From the NCBI RefSeq assembly GCF_002419965.1, contig NZ_DIHC01000061.1, positions 1 to 42,502 of the forward strand: DNA of 42,502 bases. Reading direction: 5' to 3'. Shown piece after piece: positions 32,078 through 39,479 of the stretch. Source of the DNA: Pseudomonas sp. UBA5706 (lineage in GTDB: Bacteria > Pseudomonadota > Gammaproteobacteria > Pseudomonadales > Pseudomonadaceae). The position numbers and the translations under genes were made by a program. Positions within the stretch are counted from its first letter, which is position 1. Each line of letters begins with the position of its first letter. Under the pieces are notes generated by a model that saw nothing but the letters and a program-made list of their open reading frames with translations, had not been told where the DNA came from and ran no database searches.

Positions 32078-33177
32078 CACACGGCTCCCGGCACGGTGGC
32101 CATCTGGCGGCGGCCCCAGCGCCATTTGAGGCGTGGGCGGTAAAGAATCAGCACATCGCAGGCCAGCAGGAAGAACAGCATCATTCCCTGAAACAACTGC
32201 GTAATCGCTTGAGGCAAATTGAGTGTCATCTGCGCGCTTTCGCCCCCTAGGTACAGCAGCGCCATGAGCAGGCTGGCGAACAGAATGCCCAAGGGATTCA
32301 GCCGCCCCAGGAAGGCCACAGTAATTGCCGCGTAGCCGTAGCCGGGTGAGACCTGCGGTACCAGCTGGCCGAGCGGCCCCGTTACTTCACAGACGCCCGC
32401 CAGCCCGGCCAGCCCGCCACTGATCAACAGTGCCAGCCAAATCAGACCTTTCTCACGAAAGCCGACGAATCCGGCTGCACGTTTGTCCAGCCCAAGAACC
32501 TTGATCTGAAAGCCGACGAAGCTGCGTTGCAGCAAAACCCACACCGCCACGAGCGCCAGCAGCGCAAAATACACCCCGGCATGCACGCGGACGTCTTCGC
32601 TCAACAGCGGCAGTCGACTGGCGTCGCCGAACATGGCGGACTCAGGGAAATTCATGCCTGCAGGGTCTTTCAGCGGACCGTGTACGAAATACAGCAGCAA
32701 GTTGAGGGCGATGTAGTTGAGCATGATGCTGGTAAGGATTTCGTTGGCATTGAAATGGGTGCGCAGCCAGGCAGTCAGCCCTGCCCACGCGGCCCCGGCC
32801 GTTGTGCCTGCGAACAGAATCAGCACCAGCACCCAGCGACTGTCGACATCGATCACATTGACCGCAACCGCACTGCCGGCCAGCGCGCCGATCAACAGTT
32901 GACCTTCGGCGCCGATGTTCCAGATCCGCGCCTGATAGGCCACGGCAAGGCCCAGCGCGCATAGCAGAATCGGCAGCGCCTTGATCATCAACTCGGACAC
33001 GCCATACAGATCGCTGACCGGCACGACCAGCAGCGTGTGCAGGGTTAACAGCGGATCGAGCCCCAATGCCATAAAGAGCAGCGAGCCCGACACCAGGGTC
33101 AGGAGGGCTGCGAGCAGCGGGGAAAACCACAACATCGCGCGTGACTGTTGCCCGCGCGGTTCCAGTGAGAGCAACAT
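32077..33177 (-). CDS. Nucleoside ABC transporter permease 1
   Basis: A 366-residue BPD_transp_2 permease, the partner of the gene that follows (as in YufP/NupP). The conserved cytoplasmic-loop motif appears as AYQARIWNIGAEGQLLIGAL near residue 80, in which N-x-G-x-E-G is kept. About nine to ten hydrophobic spans are present. Two ATG codons lie six bases apart; the second (33177) is preferred because GGAG is 6 bp before it, whereas the first (33183) directly touches that site. It starts about 36 bp after the ATPase stop. The stop codon overlaps the start of permease 2. Confidence 0.88.
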   Translation of the reverse strand: MLLSLEPRGQQSRAMLWFSPLLAALLTLVSGSLLFMALGLDPLLTLHTLLVVPVSDLYGVSELMIKALPILLCALGLAVAYQARIWNIGAEGQLLIGALAGSAVAVNVIDVDSRWVLVLILFAGTTAGAAWAGLTAWLRTHFNANEILTSIMLNYIALNLLLYFVHGPLKDPAGMNFPESAMFGDASRLPLLSEDVRVHAGVYFALLALVAVWVLLQRSFVGFQIKVLGLDKRAAGFVGFREKGLIWLALLISGGLAGLAGVCEVTGPLGQLVPQVSPGYGYAAITVAFLGRLNPLGILFASLLMALLYLGGESAQMTLNLPQAITQLFQGMMLFFLLACDVLILYRPRLKWRWGRRQMATVPGAV

Positions 33178-33213
33178 CGCCATCTCCGTTAAATAAGTCG
33201 TTGAATCCGGTCG

Positions 33214-34773
33214 TCAGACCTGCGTGGTCGCGTCAGCTCGAGAGGCTGCGGCATCAAATTGACCGGCCATCCAGCCGCCGACCTGCACCTGACTGATCTG
33301 CGCGGTTGGCGCCAATCCTGACAAGCGACCACCTGACAAGGCCGCCATCCGATCGCTGATCTGGAACAGCTCGTCGAGGTCTTCGGAAATCACCAGAATG
33401 GCCGCGCCCGCGTCGCGCAGGGCGATCAATGCACGATGAATAGCAGCAGCAGCGCCGACATCCACACCCCAGGTCGGATGAGCGGCGACCAGCAGTTTCG
33501 GGTTTTGCAGGATTTCGCGACCGAGGATGAATTTCTGCAGGTTACCGCCTGACAGGTTGCGGGCAGCGGTTTGCGCATTGGGCGTCTTTACGGCGAAACG
33601 CTGAATGATGGTTTCAGCCAGCACCTTGACCTTGCTGCGTTGGATCAGCCCTTTGCTCACAAGCCCTTGCTGAAACGCTGTGAGTAGTGCGTTGTCCGCC
33701 AGGCTCATGTCAGGCACTGCGCCATGACCGAGGCGCTCCGCCGGAACAACGGCCAGGCCTTGTCTGCGTCTTGCGTCCGGTCGCAGGTGGGCGATGGGCT
33801 TCCCGGCTAAGCGAACACGCCGGGCGTCGAGTCGGCTCAGGGTGTGCTCGCCACTGAGCAGGGCCAGCAATTCGTCCTGGCCATTGCCCGCGACTCCGGC
33901 GATGCCGACGATCTCGCCGCTGCGTACCTCTAGCTCGACTTCGCTCAGCGAGCAGCCGAAGGGGTCTGGGTTATGCCACGAGAGTTTGTCCACCTGTAGA
34001 AATGGCGAGCTGCCGCACGCCTTCGGGTAATGCGCGACCAGCCCCTCGGCATCGCCCACCATCAGCTGCGCCAGTTGCAGATCGCTGCATTCGGCTGGCA
34101 CGCAATGCCCTGAAACCTTACCGCCGCGAAGGACGGTGGCGCTGTGACAAAGCGCGCGCACCTCACCCAGCTTGTGGCTGATGAACAGAATGCTGCAGCC
34201 TTCATGGGCCAGCCTACGCAGGGTGACGAACAGATCCTCGGCCTCCAATGGCGTCAGCACCGAAGTGGGTTCATCGAGAATCAACAGGCGGATGTCCTGC
34301 ATCAGGCAGCGAATGATCTCAACCTTCTGTCGCTCACCGATGGACAGGCTGTGCACCAGTCGCTGGGGTTCGAGCGCCATGCCATAGCGCTGCGAGACGT
34401 GGCGGATCTTCGGTTCCAGTTGTTTCGGCGTACCGGCAGCCGCGCCCATGGCCAAGGCAATGTTTTGCGCAACGGTCAGGGTTTCGAACAGCGAAAAGTG
34501 CTGGAACACCATGCCAATGCCCAGTTCCCGGGCCTGAGCCGGGTTGCGCATGGCCAGCGTCTTGCCTTGCCAGACAAGCTGGCCCGCATCGGGTTGCACC
34601 ACGCCATAGATGATCTTCATCAGCGTGCTCTTGCCTGCGCCGTTCTCGCCGAGTAGCGCGTGGATTTCGCCCGGCGCGATGCTCAGGTCGATGGCGTCAT
34701 TGGCGAGACATCCCGGGTATCGCTTGGTGATTTGGCGCAGTTGCAGACGCGCCTGATTCGTTGGCTGGGGCAT
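33214..34773 (-). CDS. Nucleoside ABC transporter ATP-binding protein (double domain)
   Basis: A 519-residue double ATPase of the type that drives simple-sugar and nucleoside importers (RbsA/NupO-like). The first domain has Walker A GENGAGKST at 42-50 and a variant signature LSIGERQK. The second has a degenerate Walker A (GVAGNGQDELL near 293) but a full signature LSGGNLQKFILGREI near 405, as is usual for the family: one half hydrolyses ATP, the other is weakened. It is the first gene of the unit ATPase-permease-permease-SDR. A sigma-54 element lies about 37 bp before the start codon. The ribosome site is weak. Confidence 0.9.
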   Translation of the reverse strand: MPQPTNQARLQLRQITKRYPGCLANDAIDLSIAPGEIHALLGENGAGKSTLMKIIYGVVQPDAGQLVWQGKTLAMRNPAQARELGIGMVFQHFSLFETLTVAQNIALAMGAAAGTPKQLEPKIRHVSQRYGMALEPQRLVHSLSIGERQKVEIIRCLMQDIRLLILDEPTSVLTPLEAEDLFVTLRRLAHEGCSILFISHKLGEVRALCHSATVLRGGKVSGHCVPAECSDLQLAQLMVGDAEGLVAHYPKACGSSPFLQVDKLSWHNPDPFGCSLSEVELEVRSGEIVGIAGVAGNGQDELLALLSGEHTLSRLDARRVRLAGKPIAHLRPDARRRQGLAVVPAERLGHGAVPDMSLADNALLTAFQQGLVSKGLIQRSKVKVLAETIIQRFAVKTPNAQTAARNLSGGNLQKFILGREILQNPKLLVAAHPTWGVDVGAAAAIHRALIALRDAGAAILVISEDLDELFQISDRMAALSGGRLSGLAPTAQISQVQVGGWMAGQFDAAASRADATTQV

Positions 34774-34809
34774 GAGAGGCTCAGTGAGAGTGGGATCGCC
34801 CTTGGATGT

Positions 34810-34826
34810 AGCAATTTCTTGGCCAG
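34810..34826 (-). promoter_or_regulatory. Sigma-54 (-24/-12) promoter for the nucleoside ABC operon
   Basis: On the minus strand CTGGCCAAGAAATTGCT has GG and GC 10 bp apart. It matches YTGGC and TTGCW fully, plus the purine at the central position. The predicted start of transcription lies about 25 bp before the ATPase ATG. This is one of the best matches in the window. Confidence 0.72.
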
Positions 34827-34920
34827 CTGGTCAGGTTTTCGTCGCGTGTGCGATCGGATAGTGCAGAATCCTGTACCGGCAAAGGCTTGCCAGTGCTTGC
34901 GTCATTGGAATCGTTGGCGT

Positions 34921-34941
34921 TGGCAGATGGTCGTGCTGCCA
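34921..34941. promoter_or_regulatory. Inverted repeat, possible enhancer site
   Basis: TGGCAG (34921-34926) and CTGCCA (34936-34941) form a perfect 6-bp dyad with a 9-bp spacer, centred about 105 bp upstream of the -24 element of the ABC promoter. The TTGGCAG/CTGCCAA sequence also occurs in the dyad region before the BMP gene, so the same activator may bind both. A further small dyad GGTGGCACC lies at 34974-34982. Confidence 0.42.
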
Positions 34942-35041
34942 CGATGAAGATCGATAAGGGCAACGCCATACCAGGTGGCACCGCATCAGGGCGCTGCATT
35001 TGTTGCGCGTTACAAATTGGTTCACGTGCGTTGGCTAAAAA

Positions 35042-35335
35042 TTAACCACATGTCGACAGGCGAGCTTGCTTCAGAGTCGTGGGCAACCTTGCACGTGTTA
35101 TCCACAGGTTGTTCCACAGCTGCGGTGTGCAAACGCGTTTAGGCGATATAAACAAGCGCAGATTAGGAACAATTCGCAATAACTGCAGTTAACTGTCTGT
35201 TTTCCAGAAGGTTTCTGCAGTGGATAAAACCAATTGATCAAAAAACGATCACCACTCTCAAGCCCAGGTATTCCGCGGCCTGTGTACGGATGTGCTCAGC
35301 TTGTCCACAAGCAGGTGCACAGTAGGTGTGGGCAA
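35042..35335. other. Cluster of DnaA-box-like sequences in a gene-free gap
   Basis: The 592-bp gap 34774-35365 contains no convincing gene. Its yigZ-side half holds a perfect DnaA box TTATCCACA at 35098-35106 and three 8-of-9 matches: TTAACCACA (35042-35050), TTATCCACT on the minus strand (35219-35227) and TTGTCCACA (35301-35309). Weaker 7-of-9 sites lie at 35110-35118 and 35327-35335 (minus). An A+T-rich piece with two GATC sites (AATTGATCAAAAAACGATC) lies among them. No dnaA, rpmH or dnaN gene is near, so this is not the usual origin; it may titrate DnaA or regulate neighbours. Confidence 0.5.
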
Positions 35336-35365
35336 CTTGTGCCAGCAGACCTGACCGGAAGTTAG

Positions 35366-35959
35366 TCAGGAGTCTTGCTGCAGGTGCAGCATGATGCGTC
35401 CGCGGCTAATGTCGGAGAGCTGACGCTGATAGCGTTCGACCTGTTCCGGTCCCAGAGCGATCAACAGCTCCACGCCGGCCGCAGTAAAGGTCTCGTTCTG
35501 CACCAGGCCGTTCAATTCGGCCAGGCGCAGTTTCACCAATGCCAGCTCGCTGAAGTTGCAATCGAAACTGAACGCGACGCGGTTGATCAGCGGCAAGCGT
35601 TCAGCCTGTTGCAGGCACTTATTTGCCCCGCCGCCGTATGCTCTGGCCAGCCCTCCGGTGCCCAGCTGAATGCCGCCGTACCAGCGAATCACTAATACCA
35701 CGACCTGATCGAAGTCTTGCGCCTCAATGGCTGCGAGAATCGGCCGACCTGCCGTGCCCCCTGGCTCGCCGTCGTCAGTGCTGCGGTACTGCGCGCCCAA
35801 CTTCCAGGCCCAGCAGTTGTGCGTGGCGTTGAGATCGCTGTTGTGTTCGATGAAGGCTTGGGCGTCGGCGGGGCTGTTGATCGGGGTGGCCAGGGTGATG
35901 AAGCGGCTCTTGCGAATTTCTTCACGAAACTCACAAGGACCGACGAGGGTAGATGGCAT
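35366..35959 (-). CDS. yigZ: YigZ/IMPACT-family protein
   Basis: A 197-residue protein of the UPF0029/IMPACT family (YigZ). The N-terminal IMPACT domain (about 1-115) has the hallmark KSRFITLATPINSPADAQAFI and DDGEPGGTAGRPILAAI. The latter resembles a phosphate-contacting loop. VVVLVIRWYGGIQLGTGGLARAYG follows. The C-terminal DUF1949 domain resembles elongation factor G domains. Its role is poorly defined; eukaryotic IMPACT regulates Gcn2. It starts 18 bp after the TetR-type gene on the same strand, so it probably shares the NCS2-TetR transcript. No functional tie with purines is evident. The ribosome site is weak. Confidence 0.88.
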   Translation of the reverse strand: MPSTLVGPCEFREEIRKSRFITLATPINSPADAQAFIEHNSDLNATHNCWAWKLGAQYRSTDDGEPGGTAGRPILAAIEAQDFDQVVVLVIRWYGGIQLGTGGLARAYGGGANKCLQQAERLPLINRVAFSFDCNFSELALVKLRLAELNGLVQNETFTAAGVELLIALGPEQVERYQRQLSDISRGRIMLHLQQDS

Positions 35960-35977
35960 GAAGATTCCAGCTGACTA

Positions 35978-36655
35978 TCAGGATTGGTCTTGCGTTCGGA
36001 TCGCAGCCTGCAGCCCGCAACCCTTGAGAATGATACGGATCAGATTATCGCCTGCTTGCTCCATATCCTGCTTGGTCAGCCGCGTACGCCCGGTGACCTG
36101 ACATATTTGCGTGGCGAAATCGGCGTAATGCTGAGTGCTGCCCCACAGAAGGAAGATTAGGTGCACCGGGTCGACCGGGTCCATCTTGCCCGCGTCGATC
36201 CAGGCCTGAAACACCGAGGCACGCCCCTGAAACCATGCTCGGTAATCCTGGCTGAAATATTCATTCAGGCATTCGCCGCCGCTGATGATTTCCATGGCGA
36301 AGATGCGCGACGCTTGCGGCTGACGTCGGGAGAACTCCATCTTGGCGCGGATATAGTGGGTCAGCGCCTGGGCTGGGTCGTCCTCGACTTTGAGATTGTT
36401 AAAGGTGCTGTCCCACAGCTCGATGATGTTGCTCAACACCGCGATGTACAGGCCCAACTTATTGGTGAAGTAGTAGTGCAGATTGGCTTTGGGCAGACCG
36501 GCATTTTGCGCGATGGTGTTCATGCTCGTGCCTTTGAATCCGTGACGCGCGAACTCGTCCTCGGCAGCTTTCATGATCGTTTCTTCGTTCTTCTGACGAA
36601 TGCGGCTCGCCGGTTTGGTGGCGCTGACGCTGTGAGCAGGGACTTCAAGGGTCAT
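35978..36655 (-). CDS. TetR-family regulator, RutR-like
   Basis: A 225-residue TetR-type regulator. The N-terminal helix-turn-helix lies at about 20-65 (IMKAAEDEFARHGFKGTSMNTIAQNAGLPKANLHYYF, with the recognition helix at KANLHYYF). The C-terminal region, with a CLNEYFSQDYRAWFQGR segment and a WGSTQHYADFATQI stretch, resembles the RutR (YcdC) ligand-binding fold. RutR senses uracil or thymine and controls pyrimidine and purine use in E. coli. Here it lies 84 bp after an NCS2 purine permease, so it may control that gene in response to a nucleobase; this is inference. The ATG of MTLEVPAHS is used; upstream starts only add a non-conserved tail. Confidence 0.85.
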   Translation of the reverse strand: MTLEVPAHSVSATKPASRIRQKNEETIMKAAEDEFARHGFKGTSMNTIAQNAGLPKANLHYYFTNKLGLYIAVLSNIIELWDSTFNNLKVEDDPAQALTHYIRAKMEFSRRQPQASRIFAMEIISGGECLNEYFSQDYRAWFQGRASVFQAWIDAGKMDPVDPVHLIFLLWGSTQHYADFATQICQVTGRTRLTKQDMEQAGDNLIRIILKGCGLQAAIRTQDQS

Positions 36656-36739
36656 GTGCAGTTCCAGACGGATCATTGGGTGCGGCGGGGTGAACAGATA
36701 ACGCACCCGAGACGATCCGGCAAGCCGTGGCAATGCAAT

Positions 36740-38125
36740 TTAATGCTCAATGGCTGGGCTTTCATGCTTTTTTTCAGCAACGACCTCCTTGCCTTCGGGC
36801 AGCAGCAGGCTCATCACCAGCGCCGTTATGCCACCGCTGGTGATCGCCGAGTCGAACAGGTTCTGCACCAGTTGTGGTAACTGGTGCAACAGGGCCGGTT
36901 GCGCAGCGATCCCCAGACCGACGCCAAACGATGTCGCGATGATCAACATGCTGCGACGGTCCAGCGGCGACTGAGACAGAATGCGAACCCCCGCTGCGGC
37001 AACACTGCCAAACATGACCAAGGTTGCGCCGCCCAGAACCGGCTTGGGGATCTGTTGAACAATCGCACCGATGACAGGGAAAAGGCCGAGCAAAAACAGG
37101 GTTGCTCCGATGTAGAGGCCGACGTACCGGCTGGCCACGCCCGTCAGTTGAATCACGCCGTTGTTCTGCGCGAACGTGGTGTTGGGGAAGGCGCTGAATG
37201 TAGCGGCGATCATGCAGCTTACGCCGTCGCCCAACACGCCGCCCTTTAGCCGTGCAATGTACTGGGGGCCTTTGATTGGCTCGCGGGACAGCATGCAGTT
37301 GGCCGTCAGATCACCGACGGTTTCGATGCTGCTGATCAGATAAATCAGCGCAACGGGTAGGAAAGCAGCCCAGTCAAAGTGCAAGCCAAAGCGAAACGGC
37401 ACCGGGATGCTGATCAGGGCGACATCACTGACGGCGTGAGGAACGAGCTTACCGCTGAACCATGCGGCGATACTGCCAGCGGCCAGGCCGGCGATGATGG
37501 CTGACAAGCGCACCCAAGGGGTGGTCGAGCGGTTCAGCAGGATGATCACCAGTAGCACGAACGCACCCAGGAACAAGTTAATCGGGTCTCCAAAGTCCGG
37601 GGCATTGAAGCCGCCACCCAGATCGGTCACGCCCACCTTAATCAGGCTAACGCCGATCAGGGTAATGACGATGCCCGTTACCAGCGGCGTGATGACGCGG
37701 CGCAATTGGCCGATGAAACGGCTGAGAACGATCTGTACGATGGCGCCGAAAAGACACACGCCGAACACCATCGCCATGATGTCCTCGGGGCTGCCGCCGC
37801 GTTGCTTGACCATAAAACCGGCAGAAAGCACCGCACCGAGGAACGCGAAGCTGGTGCCTTGCAGGCAGATCATTCCCGCGCCGATGCCAAACGGACGACG
37901 AGCCTGGATGAAAGTCCCTACACCTGAAACCATCAACGCCATGCTGATGAGGTAAGGCAAATAGGCGCCCAGTCCCAATGCCGAACCGATGATCAGCGGC
38001 GGTGTAATGATGCCGACGAATGCCGCCAGCACATGCTGGATAGCGGCAAGCATGGCAGGCCCGGGTTTGGGCCGGTCATTGAGTCCATAGATCAGGTCGT
38101 TGGTGTTTGTCGCTTCAGGCTGCAT
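36740..38125 (-). CDS. NCS2-family nucleobase (xanthine/urate) permease
   Basis: A 461-residue inner-membrane transporter of the nucleobase:cation symporter-2 family with about 12-14 spans. The first helices follow NDRPKPGPAMLAAIQHVLAAFVGIITPP, typical of this family. The conserved region around SSIETVGDLTANCMLSREPI carries the substrate-binding acidic residue. The signature NNGVIQLTGVASRYVGLYIG is near 305. This form is closest to xanthine or uric-acid permeases (XanQ/UacT type) rather than uracil permease UraA, which fits export of urate precursors from 8-oxoguanine deaminase or uptake of purines; the substrate is inferred. It heads the unit NCS2-TetR-yigZ. A sigma-54 element lies about 160 bp upstream. 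Confidence 0.88.
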   Translation of the reverse strand: MQPEATNTNDLIYGLNDRPKPGPAMLAAIQHVLAAFVGIITPPLIIGSALGLGAYLPYLISMALMVSGVGTFIQARRPFGIGAGMICLQGTSFAFLGAVLSAGFMVKQRGGSPEDIMAMVFGVCLFGAIVQIVLSRFIGQLRRVITPLVTGIVITLIGVSLIKVGVTDLGGGFNAPDFGDPINLFLGAFVLLVIILLNRSTTPWVRLSAIIAGLAAGSIAAWFSGKLVPHAVSDVALISIPVPFRFGLHFDWAAFLPVALIYLISSIETVGDLTANCMLSREPIKGPQYIARLKGGVLGDGVSCMIAATFSAFPNTTFAQNNGVIQLTGVASRYVGLYIGATLFLLGLFPVIGAIVQQIPKPVLGGATLVMFGSVAAAGVRILSQSPLDRRSMLIIATSFGVGLGIAAQPALLHQLPQLVQNLFDSAITSGGITALVMSLLLPEGKEVVAEKKHESPAIEH

Positions 38126-38282
38126 GCTGGATTCTCGGTTTTGTGTTTAACCAGGTTGGTGAGCCTGTCCACTTTCGAAACGCCCTGGTTCTTTGAGAGT
38201 CGGCCGTTGACGAGGGTTTTCAGACGCTACAGATACCAGGTCGCACATCGACCCGAAATATCCCACCGACATCAGTCGCTAT

Positions 38283-38299
38283 TGCAAAAACCTGTCCAA
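38283..38299 (-). promoter_or_regulatory. Sigma-54 (-24/-12) promoter for the NCS2 permease unit
   Basis: On the minus strand TTGGACAGGTTTTTGCA has GG and GC 10 bp apart, GG at the central positions and TTGCA at the end. It is almost the same as the BMP element. Transcription would start near 38271, giving a leader of about 145 bases. The A+T-rich stretch with TATATATA just upstream (about 38331-38345) may help bending. The remaining gap 38126-38414 shows nothing else clear. Confidence 0.7.
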
Positions 38300-38414
38300 C
38301 TGATCAGATACTTTTCTGAAAATTTTGTTTATGTCTATATATAACATAGGGTTACGTTGTTTAACCCAGCTAACTAAGCCGTGTTAGTCACTCGCGTTAT
38401 CGTACTCGGAAGCC

Positions 38415-39335
38415 TCAGCGTGTGGCGGCCAGGCTCTCCAGGAAACTTTCCAGCACCAAATGAGGGCGGCGACCTTTACGGGTGACCGTGACCAAACACA
38501 AGTCATAAAAGCGTGCGTAGGGTTTTAAGGCGCGCAGGCGACCTTGTTGTACCCAGAGCGATGCGTAGTGATCAGGCAGATAGCCTATATAGCGCCCCGT
38601 GAGGATCAGAAAGGCCATGCCCTCGCGGTCCGACGCACTGGCCGTGCATTTGAGCGCCTGATAATGCGCCTGTATTTCTGCAGGCAGGCGGAAGGTCGGT
38701 GCAATCGCCTCCTGATCTGCCAGTCGTTCGTCGCCCAACTGAGCATCGTCCACATAAAACAGCGGATGGCCGACTGCGCAGTACAGCAACGAGCGTTCGC
38801 CGTAGAGCGCTTGGTACTCAAGGCCCGACAGGGCATTGGCTTGTGGCACGACGCCGACATGCAGGCTGCCATCTAGCACACCCTGCTCGACTTCATTAGG
38901 CGCGATCATGCGGATATTGATGTGCACATCGGGTCCGCGCTCTTTTAGATGCGAGAGCGCGTGAGTGATGCGCATGTGGGGGAGGGTGACCAGGTTGTCG
39001 GTCAGGCCGATATTCAGCTCACCTCGCAAATGTCGGTGAAGGCCATTGACCTCTGTGCGAAAACTTTCCAGGGCACTCAATAGTTGAAGCGATGACTGAT
39101 AGACCTCGCGCCCCTCTTCTGTCAGGGAGAAACCGGCTCGGCCGCGCTGGCACAGGCGCAACCCCAAGCGTTGCTCCAAATCGCTCATCTGCTGGCTGAT
39201 GGCAGAGCGGCCGATGCCCAGTGCACTTTCGGCCGCCGAGAAACCTCCCGATTCGACTACACTTCGGAAGATGCGCAATAGCCGGATATCAAAGTCGCTG
39301 ACCTGGGCCAGCGGATCAGAACGGCGTGTACTCAT
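38415..39335 (-). CDS. bauR: LysR-type activator of beta-alanine catabolism
   Basis: A 306-residue LysR-family regulator. The N-terminal winged helix-turn-helix spans about 14-72 (LLRIFRSVVESGGFSAAESALGIGRSAISQQMSDLEQRLG), and the effector-binding periplasmic-protein-like domain spans about 95-300. It is divergent from bauA, exactly as BauR (PA0133) is in P. aeruginosa, where it activates bauABCD in response to beta-alanine. A 21-bp dyad lies directly in front of its start codon and suggests autoregulation. The assignment rests on context plus overall likeness. Confidence 0.88.
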   Translation of the reverse strand: MSTRRSDPLAQVSDFDIRLLRIFRSVVESGGFSAAESALGIGRSAISQQMSDLEQRLGLRLCQRGRAGFSLTEEGREVYQSSLQLLSALESFRTEVNGLHRHLRGELNIGLTDNLVTLPHMRITHALSHLKERGPDVHINIRMIAPNEVEQGVLDGSLHVGVVPQANALSGLEYQALYGERSLLYCAVGHPLFYVDDAQLGDERLADQEAIAPTFRLPAEIQAHYQALKCTASASDREGMAFLILTGRYIGYLPDHYASLWVQQGRLRALKPYARFYDLCLVTVTRKGRRPHLVLESFLESLAATR

Positions 39336-39337
39336 TG

Positions 39338-39358
39338 TTTAGTAGTCCACCAACTAAA
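39338..39358. promoter_or_regulatory. Putative BauR operator
   Basis: TTTAGT (39338-39343) and ACTAAA (39353-39358) form a perfect 6-bp dyad with a 9-bp spacer, containing the LysR-type T-N11-A pattern. It sits 2 bp before the bauR start codon and about 50 bp upstream of the candidate bauA promoter, so one bound dimer could repress bauR and activate bauA. Confidence 0.55.
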
Positions 39359-39393
39359 GATCATAAATGCAGGGTTTTAGCGACTTTATGCCC

Positions 39394-39410
39394 GTGGCAA
39401 CGTAGCTGCA
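39394..39410 (+). promoter_or_regulatory. Possible sigma-54 element before bauA
   Basis: GTGGCAACGTAGCTGCA has TGGCA, GG and GC 10 bp apart, and a final TGCA. The T before TGC is C, which weakens the match. The start of transcription would be about 58 bp before the bauA ATG. It is a poorer match than the three purine elements and conflicts with simple LysR activation of a sigma-70 promoter. Confidence 0.4.
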
Positions 39411-39479
39411 ATACGGCTCTGCTTCCTGACCCCCGACGCATGAAGCCAGGCCACCCACGCCCTTGTGAGGTTATTTTCA

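Noticed and set aside
35042..35335. Chromosomal replication origin
   Set aside because: DnaA-box-like sites are present, but no dnaA, dnaN, rpmH or parAB genes flank it; a DnaA-binding locus is the most that can be said.
38143..38160. RutR-type operator before the NCS2 gene
   Set aside because: TTAACCAGGTTGGTGA only partly fits TTGACCA-N2-TGGTCAA, with several mismatches and poor symmetry in the outer arms.
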